Source of the DNA: JAXLYE01 sp046351595
GTDB lineage: Bacteria > Myxococcota_A > Polyangia > Palsa-1104 > JAEUJZ01
Reading direction: 5' to 3'
Assembly: GCA_046351595.1 (NCBI GenBank)
Contig: JAXLYE010000004.1
Location: forward strand, 744,001 to 808,000
Length of the DNA: 64,000 nt
The notes under the pieces were generated by a model. It was not told the DNA's origin, did not search any database, and saw only the letters and a program-made list of their open reading frames with translations. Shown piece by piece: positions 36,010 through 44,349 of this stretch. Within the stretch, counting starts at the first letter, position 1, and each line of letters begins with the position of its first letter. The position numbers and the translations under genes were made by a program.

Positions 36010-36978
36010 ATGCGCAGGGTCCCGCTCACGGTCTTGATTGGCGCGGTCATCGCCTTGTTCGGCGTGCTGCGCTTCACCTGCTCGCGGCAGGAGAACCCGG
36101 TGACCGGCAAGGCGCAGCACGTGATGCTGTCGCCGCAGCAGGAGTCGGCGCTGGGGCTGGCGTCGGCGCGGCAGGTGGCGGCACGCTTCGGCGGCGAGGT
36201 CGAGGACCGCGTGCTGGCGCCCTACGTCGAGCTGGTCGGGCAGAAGCTGGTCCGCAGCTCGCTGGCGCAAAAGGCGCCGTATCGCTTCGACTTCCACGTG
36301 CTCTCGGATCCGCGCACCATCAACGCCTTCGCGCTGCCCGGCGGGCAGGTGTTCATCACGGTGGCGCTGCTCGCGCAGATGCGCAGCGAGTCGCAGCTCG
36401 CCGGCGTGCTCGGTCACGAGATCGGCCACGTCATCGCCCGCCACGGCGCGCAGCACCTGGCCAAGCAGCAGCTCGGCGGCGCGCTGGTGACCGCGGTGCA
36501 GGTCGGCAGCTACGACCCGGATCGGCCCGAGCGCTCGCGCGCGGCGGCGGCGCTGGCCATGGCGACCAACTCGCTGATCAACCTCAAGTACGGGCGCGAG
36601 GACGAGCTGGAGTCCGACGGGCTGGGCTTCGAGATCATGACGCAGGCCGGCTACGACCCGCGCGGCATCGTCGAGGTCATGGAGATCCTCAAGCGCGCCG
36701 CGGGCGGCTCGCGGCAGCCGGAGTTTCTGTCGACGCACCCGGATCCCGGCAACCGCGGCGAGCGGCTGGCGCAGCTGCTCAAGGAGCGCTACCCGGGCGG
36801 CCTGCCGCCGTCGCTGAACCGCAACGAGGAGGCGTACCGGCAGCGGGTGCTCGAGGTGCTGGCCGGGCGCGGCGCGCGCTCGGCGCCGCTCGGGGTGGAC
36901 CCGATGCCGCGGCGCGGTGACGGCGAGCTGCCGGCGCGGCCGCAGCCGGGGCGGGCGCTGCCTCCCGACCGCCTGTAA
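36010..36978 (+). CDS. M48 family zinc metalloprotease, exported
   Basis: 322 residues. An uncleaved or cleaved N-terminal hydrophobic segment (LTVLIGAVIALFGVLRFTC) precedes the family motif ENPVTGKAQHVMLSPQQE. The zinc site is HEIGH (136-140) with a downstream Glu in YGREDELESD; INAFALPGGQVFITVALL is the usual preceding strand. Architecture equals BepA/YfgC-like outer-membrane quality-control proteases but without the TPR part. AGGAGG is 6 bases before ATG 36010, which is chosen over several upstream in-frame ATGs. Confidence 0.92.
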   Translation: MRRVPLTVLIGAVIALFGVLRFTCSRQENPVTGKAQHVMLSPQQESALGLASARQVAARFGGEVEDRVLAPYVELVGQKLVRSSLAQKAPYRFDFHVLSDPRTINAFALPGGQVFITVALLAQMRSESQLAGVLGHEIGHVIARHGAQHLAKQQLGGALVTAVQVGSYDPDRPERSRAAAALAMATNSLINLKYGREDELESDGLGFEIMTQAGYDPRGIVEVMEILKRAAGGSRQPEFLSTHPDPGNRGERLAQLLKERYPGGLPPSLNRNEEAYRQRVLEVLAGRGARSAPLGVDPMPRRGDGELPARPQPGRALPPDRL

Positions 36979-37007
36979 TACGCGGGCGCGAATCCGCGAA
37001 CGATCCC

Positions 37008-37044
37008 GCACATTTCGCCGTACCGACAGTACGCCGAAATGTGC
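37008..37044 (+). terminator. Strong hairpin terminator after the M48 gene
   Basis: GCACATTTCGCCGTAC and GTACGCCGAAATGTGC form a 16-bp stem with one mismatch and a 5-base loop, 30 bases after the stop codon. It contains the only AT-rich stretch of the region. Near-symmetrical, so it may act in both directions. The remaining bases to 37310 show nothing coding. Confidence 0.7.
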
Positions 37045-37310
37045 GACCGACCGCGCCCGGAGGTGCGAGCTTGTGCAGCGCTGCAGGCCGGGGCGATTTG
37101 GAGAGCCGTCTCCGATCGCAGACGCCGGCACGCGCGGCGCGAGCTCGGGAGGCGGCCGTAGGGGCTCTCTCGACGAGGAAGGCGACGGACCGAGGGGAAC
37201 TCGGGTGGCATCCGTGTTGCTTCGCATCGGGGCGTGCGAAGGGCCGCGGAGCCCTGTGCGGCCGCGGCGTTCGGCGAGTTCGATCGATTACCCCCTACGC
37301 GAGGTCCCGA

Positions 37311-38381
37311 ATGTTCAAGACGCAGATCCGTGCCTTGGCGGTGTTCTCTGTGCTGTGCGGAGGCGCCGGCCTCTTCCCGAGCGCGCTCGATGTCGGCAGC
37401 GCGCACGCCGCCGCGGCGGCCGGCCTCTCGGTGCAGGCCGACGTGCAGGCTTCGGCCAAGGCCGAGGCCGCGCTGGGCGACAAGCTGTACGCCGCGGGCG
37501 ACTACGTCGGCGCGCTGGCGGCCTACGGCGACGGCTTCGTGAAGAGCAAGGACACGGCGTTCCTGTACGCCGAGGCCGCGTGCCACCAGGCGATGAAGCA
37601 CAAGGCCGAGGCCGAGGCGCTGTTCAAGATGTACCTGTCGAGCGGCGCCGAGGCGTCGCTGAAGTACGCCAACGAGGCGAAGGCGGCGCTCGGCACGCTC
37701 AAGAGCGCGGGCAGCGCGGTGATCGGCGGCCTCACCGGCGCCGTGGGGGCCGTCGGCAGCGTCGCGGGCAAGGTGGTCTCCACCCTGTTCACCGGCCTGA
37801 AGGTGGCCATCGCCGGCGAGATCGACGCCGCGGCCAAGGCCAAGGCGCAGGCGGGGGATGCGGCGTACGCGGCCAAGAGCTTCGTCGAAGCGGCCAAGGC
37901 GTACGGCGAGGCGTATGCGACCTCGGAGCCGTCGGTGGCGCTGTTCGCGCAGGGCTCGGCCGAGGCGCAGGCCGGGCACCCGGTCGAGGCGCGCGCGCTG
38001 CTCAGCGGCTACCTCTCGGCGGAGCCCAAGGGCAAGCACGCCGACGAGGCCAAGCAGCTGCTGCTGGCGATCGGCGGCATGGGCGCCGAGATCCCGCAGC
38101 TGGCGGTGAAGGCCAAGGCCGGCGCCGAGGTCGCGGCGGAGGCGGCCAAGGCCGATGCCGCGGCCAAGGCCGGCCACTTCCTCGCCGCGGCCAAGGAGTA
38201 CGGCGCCGCCTACGCCAAGAAGGCCGAGCCCGCGCTCCTGTACGCGCAGGGCATGGCCGAGCTCAGCGCCGGCAAGGTCGCCGAGGCCAAGCAGCACCTC
38301 GGCGCGTACCTCAAGGCCGGCGGCAAGCTCGAGTTCAAGGCGTCGGCCGAGGCCGCGCTCAAGGCCAGCGGCGGCGCATAG
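37311..38381 (+). CDS. Exported Ala/Lys-rich protein with three TPR-like repeats
   Basis: 356 residues. Signal peptide (FKTQIRALAVFSVLCGGAG ... SAHA). Three homologous helical units of about 55-60 residues: ALGDKLYAAGDYVGALAAYG..., QAGDAAYAAKSFVEAAKAYG... and AAKAGHFLAAAKEYGAAYA..., each followed by an ALLYAQG-type helix and a (G/S)YL end. Between units 1 and 2 is a Gly/Val-rich hydrophobic stretch (AVIGGLTGAVGAVGSVAGKV) that may touch a membrane. GAGGT is 5 bases before the ATG. Possibly a periplasmic scaffold. Confidence 0.75.
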   Translation: MFKTQIRALAVFSVLCGGAGLFPSALDVGSAHAAAAAGLSVQADVQASAKAEAALGDKLYAAGDYVGALAAYGDGFVKSKDTAFLYAEAACHQAMKHKAEAEALFKMYLSSGAEASLKYANEAKAALGTLKSAGSAVIGGLTGAVGAVGSVAGKVVSTLFTGLKVAIAGEIDAAAKAKAQAGDAAYAAKSFVEAAKAYGEAYATSEPSVALFAQGSAEAQAGHPVEARALLSGYLSAEPKGKHADEAKQLLLAIGGMGAEIPQLAVKAKAGAEVAAEAAKADAAAKAGHFLAAAKEYGAAYAKKAEPALLYAQGMAELSAGKVAEAKQHLGAYLKAGGKLEFKASAEAALKASGGA

Positions 38382-38386
38382 CCACA

Positions 38387-38431
38387 GCCCGAGCCGCCGA
38401 CCTTCCTCGCTGCGCGGCGCCGCGCTCGGGC
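38387..38431. terminator. Bidirectional terminator between convergent genes
   Basis: GCCCGAGC (38387-38394) pairs with GCTCGGGC (38424-38431) in the 57-base gap between two convergent genes; the loop holds GC-rich inner pairing. No T tract. Confidence 0.4.
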
Positions 38432-38438
38432 CGCGGCG

Positions 38439-40115
38439 TCAGCCGATCACGATCTTGAAGACGTCCCAGGCGGCGGTGTGGTTGCCGTCGGTGGACGGCT
38501 GGTTCCACAGGTACAGCGCCTTGTACGTCTTCACGGTGCCGTCCTTCTCGACGACGACGGCGCCGACGTAGAGCTGCGGGCGGCTGGCGCGGCGCGACGA
38601 CGAGAAGCTGATGAAGTAGTAGCGGCGGCCGTCGGCGCTCTGCACCTCGGGCGCCCACTTGGGCCAGCTATTGAGCACGCCGGGGCTGGTCTGGCCGCTG
38701 CACGCGGGCGGGTCGTTGGCGGCGAGCCGGGTCGCGGTCCCGCCGGCGGCCGGCACGACGAAGATCTCGGTGCCGGCGTGGTTGTAGCTGCTGGCGCCGC
38801 TCGGCAGGCGGCTGAACGCGAGGAAGCTGTCGTCGGGAGAGAACGCCGGGTAGAACTCGTTGAAGGCGGGATCGCTGGCGCCGGCGACCGGGCGCGAGCT
38901 GCCGCCCTTGCGGTCGTTGTACGGGACGATGCGCAGGTCGCCGTCGGTGACGGTCACTCCGGACTGCGCCGTCTTGGTCGAGACGTAGGCGATGGACTGG
39001 CCGCCGTGGCTCCACACCGGCGCCGCGACCATGTTGCTGTCGCCGTCGCGGGCGATGACGCCCCAGCCCACGCCCTGGGCCGTGTCCTTGGCCTCCAGAT
39101 CGGTCCACGCGATCTCGTAGCGGGTGCCCTGCAGCAGCGCGGTCAGCGCGACGTGATCGCCGGTCTTGTAGTGGCCCGCCGAGAACGTCGGCAGCTGCTG
39201 CGGGATGCGCGCGAGCAGGGTGCGCGCGGCGGCGCTCAGGAACGACGGCTCCGTGGCGCGGCCGTCGACGGTGCGCAGGCCGATGTTGGCGGGATCGCCG
39301 GTGTCTCCGTAGGCGGTCTGCGAGAACGCGACGAACTCGCCGTCCGGGGTCGAGCTGTGGCAGCCGATGCAGGCGGTGCCGGGCGTCGACTGCGCGGGCT
39401 TGAGGACGTCGTGCACGGTCTCTTCGCCGATCTTGAAGCCGCGCAGCACGGTGCCGCCGCTGGTCGTCCAGTACACGAGGGTGCCCTCGGCGCTGACCGG
39501 GGCGATGGTGATGGGGCCGGTGGTGCCCAGGGCGGGCTTGCCCTTGAGCGTGCCGCCCGCGAGCTCGCCGCCGCGGATCGACACCGTGATCGGCCGGTCG
39601 GCGCTGTGCGCGGTGAGCTTCTTCCACAGGTCCGCCGGCATCGTCCACTCCGTCGAGGCGGTGTAGACCACGAGGTCGTTGGCCTGGTTGTCGACGTGCA
39701 GCCGCAGCTCGAACAGGTTCTGCGGGCTCGGCGCCGTGAAGCGGAAGCGCAGCCGCAGCCAGTTGCGCGGGAACAGCGAGCCGACCTCGGGATCGAGCAG
39801 GCACGGGCCTCCCGACGGGTCGCCGCTGCCGGCCGGGCCGAACAGATCGCCGGCGTTGCCCGGGACCGAGGCCGGGCCGCTGGTGTCGACGATGGGCGCG
39901 GCCGGGAAGTCGCTGTACGTGCCGTTCCACGGCGCCAGGTCCGGCGTCGGTGTCGGCGTCGGCACGCCGGCGTCATCGGCGCCGCTCTCGGGCGCGACGC
40001 GGCCGTTGCATCCCGGCGCACCGAGGAGCACCGCTCCGACGAGGCAGCAGGCGAGGGCGGGGAGGGGCCAGCGGGAGAGGGACACGAAGAGGGCGGTGCG
40101 GGCGGTGCGCTTCAT
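38439..40115 (-). CDS. Lipoprotein with single CxxCH heme motif and TolB-like propeller
   Basis: 558 residues. Signal peptide with lipobox (LLGAPGCNGR), a PTPTPTPD linker, a beta-rich domain (RLRFRFTAPSPQNLFELRL), then a single c-type heme site GTACIGCHSSTPDGEF. The C-terminal half contains TolB/WD40-like propeller blades (VWSHGGQSIAYVST, AFSPDDSFLAFSRLP, TEIFVVPAAGG, WPKWAPEVQ). One heme and a propeller on one lipid-anchored protein suggests a surface or periplasmic redox or binding protein. No dedicated partner is nearby. Start ATG 40115 has TATGGT 8 bases upstream. Confidence 0.75.
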   Translation of the reverse strand: MKRTARTALFVSLSRWPLPALACCLVGAVLLGAPGCNGRVAPESGADDAGVPTPTPTPDLAPWNGTYSDFPAAPIVDTSGPASVPGNAGDLFGPAGSGDPSGGPCLLDPEVGSLFPRNWLRLRFRFTAPSPQNLFELRLHVDNQANDLVVYTASTEWTMPADLWKKLTAHSADRPITVSIRGGELAGGTLKGKPALGTTGPITIAPVSAEGTLVYWTTSGGTVLRGFKIGEETVHDVLKPAQSTPGTACIGCHSSTPDGEFVAFSQTAYGDTGDPANIGLRTVDGRATEPSFLSAAARTLLARIPQQLPTFSAGHYKTGDHVALTALLQGTRYEIAWTDLEAKDTAQGVGWGVIARDGDSNMVAAPVWSHGGQSIAYVSTKTAQSGVTVTDGDLRIVPYNDRKGGSSRPVAGASDPAFNEFYPAFSPDDSFLAFSRLPSGASSYNHAGTEIFVVPAAGGTATRLAANDPPACSGQTSPGVLNSWPKWAPEVQSADGRRYYFISFSSSRRASRPQLYVGAVVVEKDGTVKTYKALYLWNQPSTDGNHTAAWDVFKIVIG

Positions 40116-40123
40116 CGCGCGAC

Positions 40124-40129
40124 ACCATA
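40124..40129 (-). promoter_or_regulatory. -10 element TATGGT, near-leaderless
   Basis: Ends 8 bases before ATG 40115 on the minus strand; no ribosome binding site between. Confidence 0.4.
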
Positions 40130-40194
40130 CCGCAGCTGTGCGCCGGGGGCCGCGCTCCGCACCGGGACCGGCTTTTTTCGCCGGGTGACGCAGC

Positions 40195-40707
40195 TCAGCC
40201 GCCGCAGCAGCGCTTGAACTTCACGCCGCTGCCGCACGGGCAGGGATCGTTGCGCCCGACCTGCGCGGCGGCGGCGGCCGGGGCCTGGGGCACGGACGGC
40301 GCGCGGCGGGTCGACGTGGTGCCGTCGATGTACAGCCACTGCTCGCCGTCGCGGCGGAAGCGGCTGTGTTCGTGCAGATCCTGCGCCATCCCGCCGCTGC
40401 GGAAGCGGGCGACGAACTCGACGCGGCCGTGCTCGTCGGCCTCGCCGCCGGCCTCGCTGCCGAGGATCTGCAGCCCCAGCCACTCCGTCGCATCCGCGCG
40501 CAGATCGAGGCGCCGCGGCCGGGTCTCCGGATCCCAGGTGGCCAGCAGGTAGTCCGCCTTGTGCAGCACGAACGCGCTGTAGCGCGAGCGCATCAGCGCC
40601 TCGGCGGTCGGCGGCTTGCGCACGCCGTCGTGGTACGCGCCGCAGCACGCGGCGAGCGGCCGCCCGGTCCCGCACGGGCAGGGCCGCCTGGTTTCATCGT
40701 GGCTCAT
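40195..40707 (-). CDS. ychJ: YchJ family protein with two SEC-C metal-binding motifs
   Basis: 170 residues. N-terminal SEC-C type motif CPCGTGRPLAACCG, the YchJ core (PTAEALMRSRYSAFVLHKAD, WLGLQILGSEAG, EFVARF), and a second C-terminal SEC-C motif DPCPCGSGVKFKRCCGG. Full-length UPF0225. The Cys clusters bind zinc; similar tails in SecA contact SecB and ribosomes. Start is ATG 40707 with TACCTT 7 bases upstream. Confidence 0.93.
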   Translation of the reverse strand: MSHDETRRPCPCGTGRPLAACCGAYHDGVRKPPTAEALMRSRYSAFVLHKADYLLATWDPETRPRRLDLRADATEWLGLQILGSEAGGEADEHGRVEFVARFRSGGMAQDLHEHSRFRRDGEQWLYIDGTTSTRRAPSVPQAPAAAAAQVGRNDPCPCGSGVKFKRCCGG

Positions 40708-40714
40708 GCCGCGC

Positions 40715-40720
40715 AAGGTA
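40715..40720 (-). promoter_or_regulatory. -10 element TACCTT, leaderless
   Basis: Minus strand, 7 bases before ATG 40707. Confidence 0.4.
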
Positions 40721-40768
40721 GCCCAGAATCCGCGGCAGGGCGGGAGCGGTGCGACCGGCCGCGCGCGG

Positions 40769-42280
40769 CTACTGGCAGCTCTGGAGGCGGCTGGTCACGT
40801 TGGCGGAGCCGCTGTTGGCGGTGGCGAAGTCGGGCTGGCCGTCGTTGTTCAGATCCGCCAGGACTCCGCCGAACGGCTGCGTGCCGACCGTGTAGGGGCT
40901 GCCGGCGGCCATGTTGAAGGTGCCGTTGCCCTTGCCCAAAAGCAGCGTGGCGTTGGTCGTCGAGAAGTTGGCGGTGAACAGGTCGAGCTTGCCGTCGCCG
41001 TCGACGTCCGCGGCGACGAGGCCGATGGGGTTGCCGCCGACCGTGGTGGTCATCGCCGTCGCGCCGAAGGTGCCGTTGCCGTTGCCCGCGTACACGCTGA
41101 CCAGGTTGTTCTGCTGGCTGGTGACGGCCAGATCGAGCTTGCCGTCCCCGTCGAGATCCGCGAGCACCAGCTTGCCCGGGTTGGTCGAGACCGCGATGTT
41201 GGTCGTGCCCGAGAATACGCCGGCGCCGTTGTTGAGGCGCACGTGCACGCTGTTGCCGCCGGGGCACGAGACTGCCATGTCGAGATCGCCGTCTCCGTCG
41301 AGATCCCCGGTGGCGATGAAGGTCGGGTTGTTGCCGACGCCGACGTTGGCCGGCGGGTTGGCGAGGAAGCCGCCGCTGCCGTTGCCCAGCCGCACCGCGA
41401 CCGCGGCCGAGCCGTTGAGCGCGACGAGCGCGTCGAGGTTCTTGTCTCCGTTCACGTCGGCGAGCACCACGCCGTGCGGGAAGGTGCCGCCGCCGACCGA
41501 GGTGTCGACCTTGGCGGCGAAGGTGCCGTCGCCGGCGCCGGCCAGGAAGCTGATGCTGTCGGCGCCGCTGCCGAAGTTGGCGGTGACCACGTCCATCTTG
41601 CCGTCGCCGTTCAGGTCACCTGTGGCGAGGCCGACGGGGCTTACGCCGGTGGGGAAGCTCTTGAACGCCATGAACGTGCCGTCGCCGACGCCGATCATCG
41701 AGGTGACGGCGTTGCCGCTGCGGTTGGTGTTGACCAGATCGAGCTTGCCGTCGCTGTTGAGATCCACGGCGAGGATCTCGTTGGGCCCGGTGCTGACCGT
41801 GCTGGTCGTGGTGGTCGCGGCGAAGCCGAAGGTGGCGCTGCGGTAGCGGAACAGCTTGACGCCGGTGCCCTGCTTGCCGTCGTCGGGGTGCTTGACGACG
41901 AGGTCCTGGGCGCCGCAGAAGGCGGCGCGCGCCGGCGCCGTGCAGGTGAGGGTCGTGGCCGAGGTGACGGTGACGCTGGCGCACGGCTGGCCGCCGACGG
42001 TCACGGTCGCGCCCGGGCGGAAGCCGGTGCCGGTGAGGGTCAGCGCGGTCGTGGCGTTGTTGGCGCCGGCCGCGGGCGAGACGCTGGTCACGGTCGGCGC
42101 CGGGAACATCGTCATGTCCGGCAGCACCGTCATGTCCGGCGGCACCGTCGTCGCCATGTCGGGCGCCGCGGCCAGATCGTTGTTCGCCATCGGAGTCGAG
42201 CTGTCGCAGTCGGACTGGCTCAGGATCAGAGCTGCGAGCATAAGTCCGCTGATTCCCAGAGCCTTCCTAATCGTAGGCAT
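40769..42280 (-). CDS. Exported FG-GAP/VCBS-repeat protein with IPT/TIG domain
   Basis: 503 residues. Signal sequence with possible lipobox (AALILSQSDCDSS), an MT-P linker, an IPT/TIG Ig-like domain (PTVTSVSPAAG, TLTGTGFRPGATVTVGG), then about seven FG-GAP repeats, each with a Ca-binding loop such as DLNSDGKLDLV, DLNGDGKMDVV, DLDGDGDLDMA, DVDGDGKLDLF. Integrin-alpha-like propeller expected to be displayed outside the cell. GGGGAGGA precedes the ATG, and TACCCT about 55 bases upstream is a possible -10. Confidence 0.85.
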   Translation of the reverse strand: MPTIRKALGISGLMLAALILSQSDCDSSTPMANNDLAAAPDMATTVPPDMTVLPDMTMFPAPTVTSVSPAAGANNATTALTLTGTGFRPGATVTVGGQPCASVTVTSATTLTCTAPARAAFCGAQDLVVKHPDDGKQGTGVKLFRYRSATFGFAATTTTSTVSTGPNEILAVDLNSDGKLDLVNTNRSGNAVTSMIGVGDGTFMAFKSFPTGVSPVGLATGDLNGDGKMDVVTANFGSGADSISFLAGAGDGTFAAKVDTSVGGGTFPHGVVLADVNGDKNLDALVALNGSAAVAVRLGNGSGGFLANPPANVGVGNNPTFIATGDLDGDGDLDMAVSCPGGNSVHVRLNNGAGVFSGTTNIAVSTNPGKLVLADLDGDGKLDLAVTSQQNNLVSVYAGNGNGTFGATAMTTTVGGNPIGLVAADVDGDGKLDLFTANFSTTNATLLLGKGNGTFNMAAGSPYTVGTQPFGGVLADLNNDGQPDFATANSGSANVTSRLQSCQ

Positions 42281-42601
42281 TCGGTATTCCTCCCCTTAAA
42301 TGAACGCAGTGTGCAGGGACCGGGGTCCCCAGGGCAGGGTATCATGCCGCTCGCGCCGACAGCGTACTCACGTCGCTGTGTCGGGCGTACACGTGGAGGA
42401 AGCGCCGATCGTGCATATCGTCACGCGCTGTATGCGCGGCACGCGCGCGGCACTCCGGGTGCGCTTTTGAATCGGTGGGAGGCGCGATCCGGTGACGTCT
42501 GGGCGGGGTGCAAAAATACATACGCGCCGGCTCGCGCCGTCCTTCTCCTTCATTGGATCCGGACGTGCGGGTCGGCGCGGCTGAGGAGTCAGGTGGCCAG
42601 G
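42281..42601. other. Intergenic region of about 320 bases
   Basis: Contains the leader of the FG-GAP gene (nearest 60 bases) and otherwise no coding signal or clear structure. A short open frame on the minus strand (42368-42553) has no start signals and I do not count it. Confidence 0.4.
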
Positions 42602-42844
42602 CTATCCGGACGTGGTGCCGGACTTGCCGCCGCCCAGGTTGCCGGTGCGCTCCCCAGACTTGTTGGCCTGGTAGTCACCAGCGTTGCGGTCGACGGTGCC
42701 GCGGTCGATTGAACCGCGGTCGGCGGCGCTCTGGGCTCTCTCTTTGAACCCATCGCCCTTACCCAGTCCCTGACTCTCCTTCTTATCTGTGCTGGATTGG
42801 ATGCGCGAGGCATCCTCTCGGTTCATGACATCTCTCTGTGCCAT
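42602..42844 (-). CDS. Small hydrophilic seed-maturation-like (SMP/LEA) protein
   Basis: 80 residues, no hydrophobic segment. The core NREDASRIQSSTDKKE and GFKERAQSAADR resembles the seed maturation protein (SMP, LEA-5-like) repeat of plants, which also occurs in bacterial stress proteins. The rest is Gly/Asp/Thr-rich and disordered (DRGTVDRNAGDYQANKSG). Codon usage is noticeably lower in GC than neighbours, consistent with high expression or recent transfer. GAGGTG lies 5 bases before the ATG. Confidence 0.75.
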   Translation of the reverse strand: MAQRDVMNREDASRIQSSTDKKESQGLGKGDGFKERAQSAADRGSIDRGTVDRNAGDYQANKSGERTGNLGGGKSGTTSG

Positions 42845-43246
42845 AGTTCACCTCACAGCTCACAGATAGAGCAATCTCTCCGAAGATCTGCACCATTACA
42901 GCTCGCGGGTTGCTCTGAACCAGACTGTAGACCCGGACTCCGGACTCCGCCACGCAAAATACCTGGAAAATTTCTGCGCTCTGGGAATCGGGATCATCCC
43001 GACGCTGACGTGGCTCTCGGGACATCGGGATGGTTCCCAGATTGGCTGAGCTTCGGCTCTTCGGTTCACGGGAGGCCATTTTGGAATACTCTGCCGGAAT
43101 ACTCTGTGCGTTCTATGGAGCGAGAGGCGAGGCTCCGGAAAGGAACGGACAGAGTGCGCGCGCCCTCCCGAGGCGTATTTGCCGGTCGCAGCGAGGCGCG
43201 GCCGGGTACGGAGAATGAGGGTTGAGTCGATACGCACTCCATCCCC
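42845..43246. other. Intergenic region of about 400 bases with lower GC and several small palindromes
   Basis: Divergent promoters of the stress-type protein and the lipoprotein esterase. Includes GGGATCATCCC (about 42989) and, near 43014-43040, a CGGGA/TCCC-type symmetric segment, and the tandem GGAATACTCTG at 43083-43106. No convincing gene. Confidence 0.5.
43083..43106 (+). repeat. Tandem GGAATACTCTG half-sites, 13-bp period
   Basis: GGAATACTCTG occurs at 43083 and 43096 as an exact 11-base direct repeat. It is about 140 bases upstream of the esterase promoter; may bind an activator. Confidence 0.6.
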
Positions 43247-43252
43247 TATAAT
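43247..43252 (+). promoter_or_regulatory. Perfect -10 TATAAT, leaderless start
   Basis: TATAAT ends 6 bases before ATG 43259. TTGAGT at 43222-43227 (19-base spacer) is a possible -35. Confidence 0.6.
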
Positions 43253-43258
43253 CCGCGC

Positions 43259-44278
43259 ATGTCGACACCGGGATCCCAAGTCCGCCGCGCCTCGCTCCTC
43301 TCGGTTTCCACGGCCCTTGCCGCGTCGGTCGCGCTGGCCGCTGCCGCCTGCGCCCCGGCGGGCGACGAGCCGGTTCCGCCGGACGTCACCGATGCGGGTC
43401 CGGCCGGGGGCGATCTGGCGAGCGGGCAGGATCTGGGCGCGCCCGACCTCATGCCGATGCCGGTACGCTGCACCGGCAAGGTCAAGCTGGCTGCGGGCAC
43501 CTCGATGCGCACGGTGATGTCGCGCGGCCAGCAGCGCAGCTACTACCTGCTCATCCCGAGCCGCTACGATCCGACGCTGCCGACGTCGCTGGTGCTGGCC
43601 TTCCACGGGCTGTCGGACAAGGCCGGCGACTACATGCGCTACATCTCGCTGGAGCTCGAGGCCGAGCGCCGCAACGTCATCGCCATCGTGCCGCAGGGCG
43701 TCGGCTTCGTCCCGGGCTGGAACGCCGGCAACTGCTGCGGCGAGCCCCAGCTGTTCGGGATCGACGACGTCGGCTTCGCGCGCGACCTCATCGACGGCGC
43801 CCGCCGCGAGCTGTGCATCGACGACCGGCGCATCTTCGCCATGGGCTTCTCCAACGGCGGCATGTTCTCGCACCGCATCGCCTGCGAGCTCGCGGGAGTC
43901 GTCGCCGCGGTCGGTCCGGTCTCGGGCGGCCCGATGGTGACGACCTGCCAGCCCGAGCGCCCGGTCTCGATCCTGCACATGCACGGCACCGCCGATCCGA
44001 TCGTCGGCTACGAGGGCGGCGGCACCGGCACGTTCCCCTCGATCCCGACGGTGATCACGGACTGGATGAAGCGCAACCGCTGCACCGACACGCTCAAGGA
44101 GACGTATAAAAACGGCGTCGTCACCTGCAAGAGCGCGAAGAGCTGCGCCGAGGGCACGGAGGTTTCTTTGTGCACCATCGACCAGGGCAAGCACACCTGG
44201 CCCGGCTCCAGCGACGGCACGATGGACATCAAGGCGACGGCCGAGATCCTCGACTTCTTCGCGCGCCACGCCCGCTGA
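43259..44278 (+). CDS. Lipoprotein esterase (feruloyl-esterase / PHB-depolymerase type)
   Basis: 339 residues. Lipobox VALAAAACAP (Cys31), acidic linker, then an alpha/beta hydrolase: LVLAFHGLSDKAG, AIVPQGVGFVPGWNAG, nucleophile GFSNGG (Ser198), acid HMHGTADPIVGYEG and His in GKHTWPG. The order of motifs and the paired cysteines (NCCGEP, ELCIDD) match extracellular PHB-depolymerase/feruloyl-esterase (LpqC/CE1-like) enzymes. Surface-anchored polysaccharide- or polyester-side-chain esterase; substrate not known. Confidence 0.85.
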   Translation: MSTPGSQVRRASLLSVSTALAASVALAAAACAPAGDEPVPPDVTDAGPAGGDLASGQDLGAPDLMPMPVRCTGKVKLAAGTSMRTVMSRGQQRSYYLLIPSRYDPTLPTSLVLAFHGLSDKAGDYMRYISLELEAERRNVIAIVPQGVGFVPGWNAGNCCGEPQLFGIDDVGFARDLIDGARRELCIDDRRIFAMGFSNGGMFSHRIACELAGVVAAVGPVSGGPMVTTCQPERPVSILHMHGTADPIVGYEGGGTGTFPSIPTVITDWMKRNRCTDTLKETYKNGVVTCKSAKSCAEGTEVSLCTIDQGKHTWPGSSDGTMDIKATAEILDFFARHAR

Positions 44279-44349
44279 ACCGCCGGGTCCGCGCCGCGCC
44301 GGGAAACGCCGCACTTCCTGACTAACAGGCGCCAGAAAGGGAGGACCGC

